Source of the DNA: Dryococelus australis
Taxonomy: Eukaryota > Arthropoda > Insecta > Phasmatodea > Phasmatidae
DNA length: 64,000 nucleotides
Assembly: GCA_029891345.1 (NCBI GenBank)
Contig: CM056994.1
Coordinates: 227,718,991-227,782,990 of the forward strand
Direction of reading: 5' to 3'
The first letter of the stretch is position 1. Each line of letters begins with the position of its first letter. Positions 58,480 to 64,000 of this stretch are shown one piece after another. The notes under the pieces are model-generated. The model was not told the origin of the DNA and made no database searches. It saw nothing but the letters and a program-made list of their open reading frames with translations. Both the position numbers and the translations under genes were made by a program.

Positions 58480-60420
58480 CCTGTCTGTGTGTGTTTCTGT
58501 GCATATGTTTGTCCCCAATTTTCAATTCTTGAATGTGTAAACCGAATTTTAGCAAACTTGGTACACATATAGTACTAAGTAAGGACACCTGACGTTTATA
58601 GTTTTTGACCTCACCGGACACTTACTTTCAAAACTATGGCTAGTTTAAAATTTAGGGCGATATGTCATATCTTGAAAATCATTAAACTAATTTTAACCAA
58701 ATTTGGTATTCTTAAATTGCAAGTTGTAAGCATTTAATTGATATTTGAATAATGTTTTCGGTCCTCCATTTTGGAAGATAGTGCCACATTAAAAAATTAA
58801 GCTTTTATGTTATATCTCGAGAACTACTCAACCTATTTTCGCCAAATTCTGCATGTAAGTAATATTTTTATTGTCCTGGTAAATGCAAGTAATTTAACTT
58901 ATATGGACACTTATTTTCAAAATTGCTGCCATTCAAATATTTTAGGTTTATTTGGTAAAACCACTATGTTGTTTGACTAATTTCAACAAAATTTTGTACG
59001 CTGATAATATCTATTCCAAGCATAATATAAGCCAAACAACCACTTATTTCTGCTATTTTGTAAGATAGCACCACATTAAAAAATAAAGCTTTCATGGTGT
59101 ATCTCGAAAACTACTGGACCAATTTTCTTCAAATTTGGCAAGTAAGTCATTATAGGACGAGTAAAATGAAAATAAACTGTATTAAGCATTTGTTTTCAAA
59201 GTGGTGACCATACAAATGGTTTCCGTTTATTTGGCATAACTACCATGCCATTTGGCCAATTTTAACCAAATTTTGTATGCTGACAGTATCTATTGCATGC
59301 ACCAAATAGGCCAAAAACAAATTTTCTTTGCGATTTTGTAAGATATCGCTACATGAATTAATCAAATTTTTGTGTAATTTCTAGGGAAACAGTTGACTGA
59401 TTCCTACCAAACTTGGCAATCAAGTAGTATTGCCGCAGTTGATAGTTGATGTGTACAAATATGTTTCAAGTAAGTCAGACACCTATTTTCAAAATGGTGG
59501 TCATCTAGCTATTTAACATAGTATACCATATCTTCGAAAACATATAATCAATTTTAACTTATTTTTGTATACGGGGAGTATGTATAACAACAATTAAATA
59601 TGTCTATGCGGAGCCTCTTTTGTCCTTCATTTTGTAAGATAGTGCTGCGCAAATAAATTATGTTTTTAAGTCTTATCTCTAGAAGCCATTGGCCGATTTC
59701 TACCAAATACGGCAAACAAATAGCATTGCGATAGGTAGGTAATCTTTACTTAAAAGTTTTAGGTATCTATGTCTGACATTTATTTTCAAAATAGCAGCCA
59801 TATAGCTATTTTAGTTTTGTATGTTATATCATCAAAACCACGTAATCAATGCGAATTAAACTTTGTAGATGGCTGTATGTAAAACCTCAATCAAATTTGT
59901 ACAAACAAAAACTATTTAGTCTACCATTTTGTGAAATAGAATAACTTGACAAATTAAGATTATGTGATCTCCAAAAAAAAACAACTTATTTCTACCAAAT
60001 CTGCCAAACAATTATCACTATGGCAGGCTATGTAAACTGATAAATTTTGAGAGGGTCAGATAACATATTTTCAAAATGTCGCCCGTATAAACATTTTAGA
60101 TCCGAACTTTTTATCTACTGAATTGCAAAACAAATTTTAACGTAACATTGTATGCTGACAGTATAAATTATATCTGTGAAAGTTGTCTATGAAAAGCGTC
60201 ATTTCTCCATCATTTTGTAAGATTGCCCCAAATGAAAATATATTTTTCACGCCGTATCTCGGGAAACAATCAACCGAATTCCATCACATTTTTCGCACAA
60301 GTAGCGTTATAGTAGGATATGTAAACTAATGTGTTTTAGTACATCAGACACTTATTTGCAATATTATGTCCGAATAAATATTCCATGCTAATGAACCCTA
60401 TCATTCAAAACATCCCACTG
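58480..60420 (+). repeat. higher-order tandem repeat, about 285 bp (two monomers of about 140)
   Basis: Alternating half-units. Type A contains TATCTCGAAAACTACTGGAC and CCAAATTTGGCAAGTAAG (about 58,810, 59,095, 59,370, 59,670, 59,960, 60,250). Type B contains AATTTTAACCAAATTTTGTA and GCTGACAGTAT (about 58,955, 59,235, 59,545, 59,835, 60,130). Each pair is joined by ATTTTCAAAATGGTGGCCAT-like and ATTTTGTAAGATAG-like sequence. About six to seven dimers. Confidence 0.8.
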
Positions 60421-60884
60421 ATTACATCCAATGTTGGTGCTCCGAATCCTACCTCCGTGATACAGTTGATTGCAAGCTAGCTTAATGTAACAAGTTTTTC
60501 TGAGTTAGAATCCTGGGTAAGTCACTCATGTATTTTAATTTTCGTTGTGCTAATTCACATGTTTCTAGTTTCACCTCTAATTATATTGCTGCCAATAAGA
60601 CGTTAACACCTACCAACCATCTAAGCTTTCAAGAACTTAACTAAAATTTATTTGCACCCATGTAGAGGAAAGTAGGCTCATTAATTATCAGTAATTTATT
60701 GTTTATGAAGGATATGACACAAAATACAGATATATAAATTATTTTATAGAAATAATTACATTTATTCTTATTTTGCACATTAAAATCTCAGAAGAAAGCA
60801 GTTCATCTCATCATGTGACATAATTGCTGACCTTCAGTTCACTAATGATTGAATATCTGGTTCTATTTGCGAGAAATCTGTTAC
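60421..60884. other. unassigned spacer
   Basis: No gene motif, repeat or RNA recognised. Confidence 0.4.
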
Positions 60885-61200
60885 TTATTGCAAATTTATT
60901 ATATTTGTGAGGTATTCGGAAAGTTCAACCGGGTCTTCGGGAAGTATGTAGGCAGTGTTCTCAGCGCCTTCTGCCTTCTTCACACCACTCGTAGCCAACA
61001 TGTTGGAGATATAAGTCAAAGCATAGAGAAAATCGCCATCGTCTTCAACATCAACACAGTCTTCATGTTCATTTTCATCAATGTTCTCTTCATGATCATG
61101 TTAACCTCCAGTTTTGTATTCTATATTATATTTGCTTTTCTTTGCAGCAGATGGTGTATGGTCATTAGTATTTAAAACTGTTGGCCGTTTATTTTGACTT
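60885..61200 (-). pseudogene. acidic protein C-terminus beside palindrome 2
   Basis: The minus strand reads ...NTNDHTPSAAKKSKYNIEYK, a TAA stop at 61,101-61,103, then an acidic stretch HEENIDENEHEDCVDVEDDG, YALTYISNMLATSGVKKAEG, and ends NIINLQ with stop at 60,885. Composition and sharp end look like a genuine protein, unlike the random frames around. It lies downstream of, and in the same direction as, the left-arm zinc-finger remnant of palindrome 2, so it may be the C-terminal part of the same protein. No family recognised. Confidence 0.5.
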
Positions 61201-61439
61201 TCATCGATTTATTGCAAAAGTATTACATGTGTACCTATATTTCGCACGAACTGACTCTACGGTACATCGCAGGTCACTCATTCCGTTTTTAGCGCTAACT
61301 ATCTCATCATAAACGCCTGTGGAATCAGTACCAATCGATGCAGCAAAGGGTTGCGATTCTGACTTCCAGTAGACGAATCATTACATATATCTCTGTATTC
61401 CTTCAATGTCTTGCATTGCATAAATAGCACGGTACTAAT

Positions 61440-61690
61440 AGCGTAATTCTTCATCGCGCGAAAAGGACTCTTCGTACAGGTAATTCTCTCATGTCACAGA
61501 GCTTTTTGACTGAAGGTGAAAACTCGATCACAGAATCGCCACCGACAACAATCAGGTAGCGATGGTGCAGGTCACGGCTCAATGTTCGTCAGAGGCAGGC
61601 CTTCGTATTCACAATTCATCTTTGTGGTATGACAGGCAAGTGCTTCCAAATCGATGGTGTCAGAATAACAACTGCCATTTTTGTATACAA
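61440..61690 (-). pseudogene. C2HC zinc-finger remnant, left arm of palindrome 2
   Basis: Reads MNCEYEGLPLTNIEP, stop, then a finger FCDRVFTFSQKAL with stop and HERITCTKS, i.e. the C...H-x4-C half of a finger. It points away from the centre, towards the acidic protein end at 60,885. Same gene as 62,162-62,488 and similar in type to the fingers of palindrome 1. Confidence 0.6.
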
Positions 61691-62161
61691 AAGTGATTTT
61701 TTTTACAGTAAATAGCCTGGATTATGATCACAGAAGGCATTGTAATACATTTTAATCTTAAAAAAATGTCGGAGCACTCTTGAGAAAACCCACATAATTG
61801 TTTGCTCCAGAAGAAAACATGCAGATACCTACGTACATAAAAATATTAAATATATTACTTTAATATGCACATACTCGTTCGCTCCAGAAGGAAACGTGCA
61901 GATACCTACATAAAAATATAAAATAATTTACTTTAATATGCTTATGTGCATACATAAACATAGAAATATAAAGTGGTTTTAAATTATTGGAAACGTAATT
62001 ATGCACACTCACAATTCATATTTCTATGTTTATACCTATTTATACATATGGTATCTGCAGGTTTTCTTCTGGAGCGAACGAGTATGTGGATTTTCTCTGA
62101 GTGCTCCCACATTTTTTAACATTTAAAATGTATGAAATAAAACTTTCTGCCATCATAAGAC

Positions 62162-62488
62162 GTGTTATTTACTGTAAAAAGAATCTCTTTTATATACGAA
62201 AATGGTAGTAGTCATTCTGACACCATCAATTTGGAAGCATTCCCTTATCATACTACGAAGATGAATTGTGAATACGGAGGCCTGCCTTTGACTTCAACGA
62301 AAATGGAGCCGCGAACTGCATCATCATTATCTGATTCTTGTCGGCGGCAATTCAGCGATCGAATTTTCACCTTAAGTCAAAATGCTCGGCAACATGAGAG
62401 AACCACATGTGCCAAGAGTACTTTTCACGTAATGCGACATTACGACATTAGTCCCATGAAATTTATGCAAGGCGATACACTGAAGTAA
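62162..62488 (+). pseudogene. C2HC zinc-finger remnant, right arm of palindrome 2
   Basis: Open frame with MNCEYGGLPLTSTKMEPRTA and a finger CRRQFSDRIFTLSQNARQHE plus RTTC (second Cys replaced by Ser by comparison with the left copy). The first 40 codons probably lie upstream of the true start; the Met of MNCEY at about 62,261 matches the left arm. Ends in MKFMQG. Confidence 0.6.
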
Positions 62489-62510
62489 GACACCGATATT
62501 GCAGTTGAGG

Positions 62511-62898
62511 CATCTAAGGCAGATAACCTGAATAACGCCGCCAATTTCAGTGGTAGAAGAAAATATTTATGATAAAAGTTGTTTTGGTCCAAGATGCTGA
62601 TAACTTGATAGTGATAATTTCCTCATTTGTGGAAGGGTAAAGAAGATATGAAGGTTAACTTCGTTAATCTAAATCGAATGATAATATTTATTAACACCCC
62701 TCGACAGTGTGTATGAAGATGTAATAAATACAATTATATTTGCCGGTCATTCAAGACCACTGAATTCGAATGAAGAAGCAAACTTCACTGCCGCACGGAA
62801 CAATAGGCCAATGTAGCGCTGTCCTGTAGCACCATCCTGTAGCTGGTGCTAGTTTAAACAAACGCCAGCCTCAGGTTATACTTCCTTTGTTATTTTAT
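62511..62898. other. unassigned spacer
   Basis: No feature recognised. CTGTAGCACCATCCTGTAGCTGG at 62,820-62,845 contains a short duplication and may lie near the end of the mariner-like element. Confidence 0.35.
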
Positions 62899-63930
62899 TA
62901 TGATATCAGGTGTTCATATTGGTAACCTTGTCCATTGATATGTACTGTAAAGCGATTCTGAGCTGAAATTACCGCACATCGAATTTCATCTGAAGTTATC
63001 ACAGAACATGTTCGTGTTATAAGTCCTTTCATGTTTTAGGGAGTCGTCAATGGGTCTTTGTAGACCTGTTGCTTTAATGTTACCCACAGATAAAAGTTCA
63101 TAGGCGTTATGTCTGGGGAACATGCATGCCATTTCGTGTTTCCAGACCGATCAATACAATGACTACCGAAAGTTCTGTTACTAACCGTTGTAATTCTATG
63201 TGTAGAATGAGTGGGACGTCCATCGTGTTGGTACCACATGGATTGCCTTATGTCCAGTGGGATGTCTTCAAACAATTGAGGCAGCACTTCTCTTAGGAAT
63301 TGTAAATACATGTTGCTGTTTTGTGTCCCAACAATAAAGAAGGGATCAATTAGGCAATTATGTATAAAACCACACCACACGTTTACAGACCATGGTCTCT
63401 GTTTATCCACTTCTATAAATCAGTGTAGGTTGTTATCTGACCAGTAGTTCATGTTGCGAAGGTTATTCTGCCCATGGTTTGCAAATGATGCTTCATCGGT
63501 AAACAAAATCTTGGACAGGAATGTGCCATCGTTTGTAGTTTTCATAGACACCATTCGGAGAACTGTACCCGGAGTCAAAAGTCATTTCCATGTAGCTTTT
63601 GAAGTGAAATGTGGAGAGGATGAAATTTTTTCTATGTAATATTAGCAGAATACTCAGTTGACTGATCCTGCTCTTACATTTAAGCTGCCTCGTGCTGACA
63701 TGTGGATTGTGTGCTGCCGCAGCTAAGATATTAATTGCATTTCCCTCGCCAGTTGCTGTTTTTGTCTTTGGGTTTTTCTTTTCCCTGCTTCCAGTTTCTT
63801 GAAATGTTTTTACTATGTTAGCAAAGACAGATCATGCCAGTGTGGCATGATCAGTATATTTCTCAGCATACAATGGCACTACTGCTCTTATGCTGTGGTG
63901 ACATTCGCCATAAATGGAAATCACGTCAAC
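62899..63930 (-). pseudogene. mariner/Tc1-like transposase
   Basis: A cut-and-paste transposase on the minus strand. The N-terminal part has ISIYGECHHSIRAVVPLYAE, TFQETGSREKKNPK and NPHVSTRQLK (helix-turn-helix region). The catalytic part has KILFTDEASFANHGQNN (first Asp), RPWSVNVWCG, MWYQHDGRPTHSTH (second Asp) and CSPDITPMNFYLW (third Asp), 34-residue class spacing by eye. The C-terminus runs past VYKDPLTTP to about 62,899. An in-frame stop at 63,420-63,422, others, and frame changes inactivate it. The element continues past the window, so inverted ends could not be checked. Confidence 0.85.
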
Positions 63931-64000
63931 TCTTTTAGATGTCGTGTACACTGTACCAGTTCGAATAACGTCACGAATAAGTTGCCTGATCGCTACAACA

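Larger units (their letters stand above)
61365..62510. repeat. palindrome 2: small relative of palindrome 1
   Basis: An inverted repeat with centre near 61,940. GCTCCAGAAGAAAAC (61,804-61,818) faces GTTTTCTTCTGGAGC (62,061-62,075). Outside that, TGTCGGAGCACTC faces GAGTGCTCCCACA, ATTTACTGTAAA faces its complement, and a zinc-finger remnant lies in each arm. The core CCAGAAGAAAAC and the following (G)GGTTTTCTC..GTGCTC block are shared with palindrome 1. A third partial copy (GCTCCAGAAGGAAACGTGCA, 61,882) lies in the loop. Confidence 0.85.

Overview
This is eukaryotic, AT-rich, repeat-dominated DNA with no bacterial-style operons and no clearly intact host gene. The mobile elements (Ty3/gypsy, an R2-type LINE, a Polinton-type PolB element, a Helitron helicase, a pogo-like and a mariner-like transposase) fit a large invertebrate genome, most likely an arthropod and probably an insect. 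That placement is inference from element types only. Nearly every coding remnant is broken by stops or frameshifts.

The dominant structure is a very large, diverged inverted repeat (palindrome 1) from about 838 to about 48,885. Its centre of symmetry is near 38,749, where CACCCAGAAGAAAAC (38,669) faces its reverse complement (38,815). With later insertions removed, each arm is about 8.5 kb. From the centre outwards each arm holds: a tRNA-Leu(UAA)-like sequence; a TATA-type promoter and a C2HC zinc-finger gene; AT-rich DNA; tandem repeats of about 120 bp; an array of tRNA T-arm-like hairpins; about four copies of a 153-bp tandem repeat; and a second T-arm-like array near the tip.

The left arm has been enlarged by nested insertions. 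These are a non-coding LTR-like element (1,041-6,325), a small insertion (7,108-7,495), a Ty3/gypsy retrotransposon on the minus strand (9,790-24,185, 4-bp ATAC target duplication) and a 9.5-kb element with a decayed protein-primed type DNA polymerase B (26,015-35,495). The right-hand LTR of the gypsy element is itself split by an R2-type LINE (17,713-22,801), and the PolB element carries a solo LTR (32,255-32,880). The right arm carries one main insertion, a Helitron-type helicase fragment between TA repeats (about 41,530-43,200).

A second, much smaller palindrome (about 61,365-62,510, centre near 61,940) shares the same core motif and also has a C2HC zinc-finger remnant reading outward in each arm. 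Two members of different size sharing core and gene suggest a family of palindromic, zinc-finger-encoding elements that I do not recognise. This is the best candidate here for something undescribed.

The rest (48,886-64,000) contains a GC-richer block with one possible exon, a pogo-like transposon with a PHD-type C-terminus (52,745-55,345), minisatellites, a two-monomer higher-order tandem repeat of about 285 bp (58,480-60,420), palindrome 2, and a mariner-like transposase cut by the window end.
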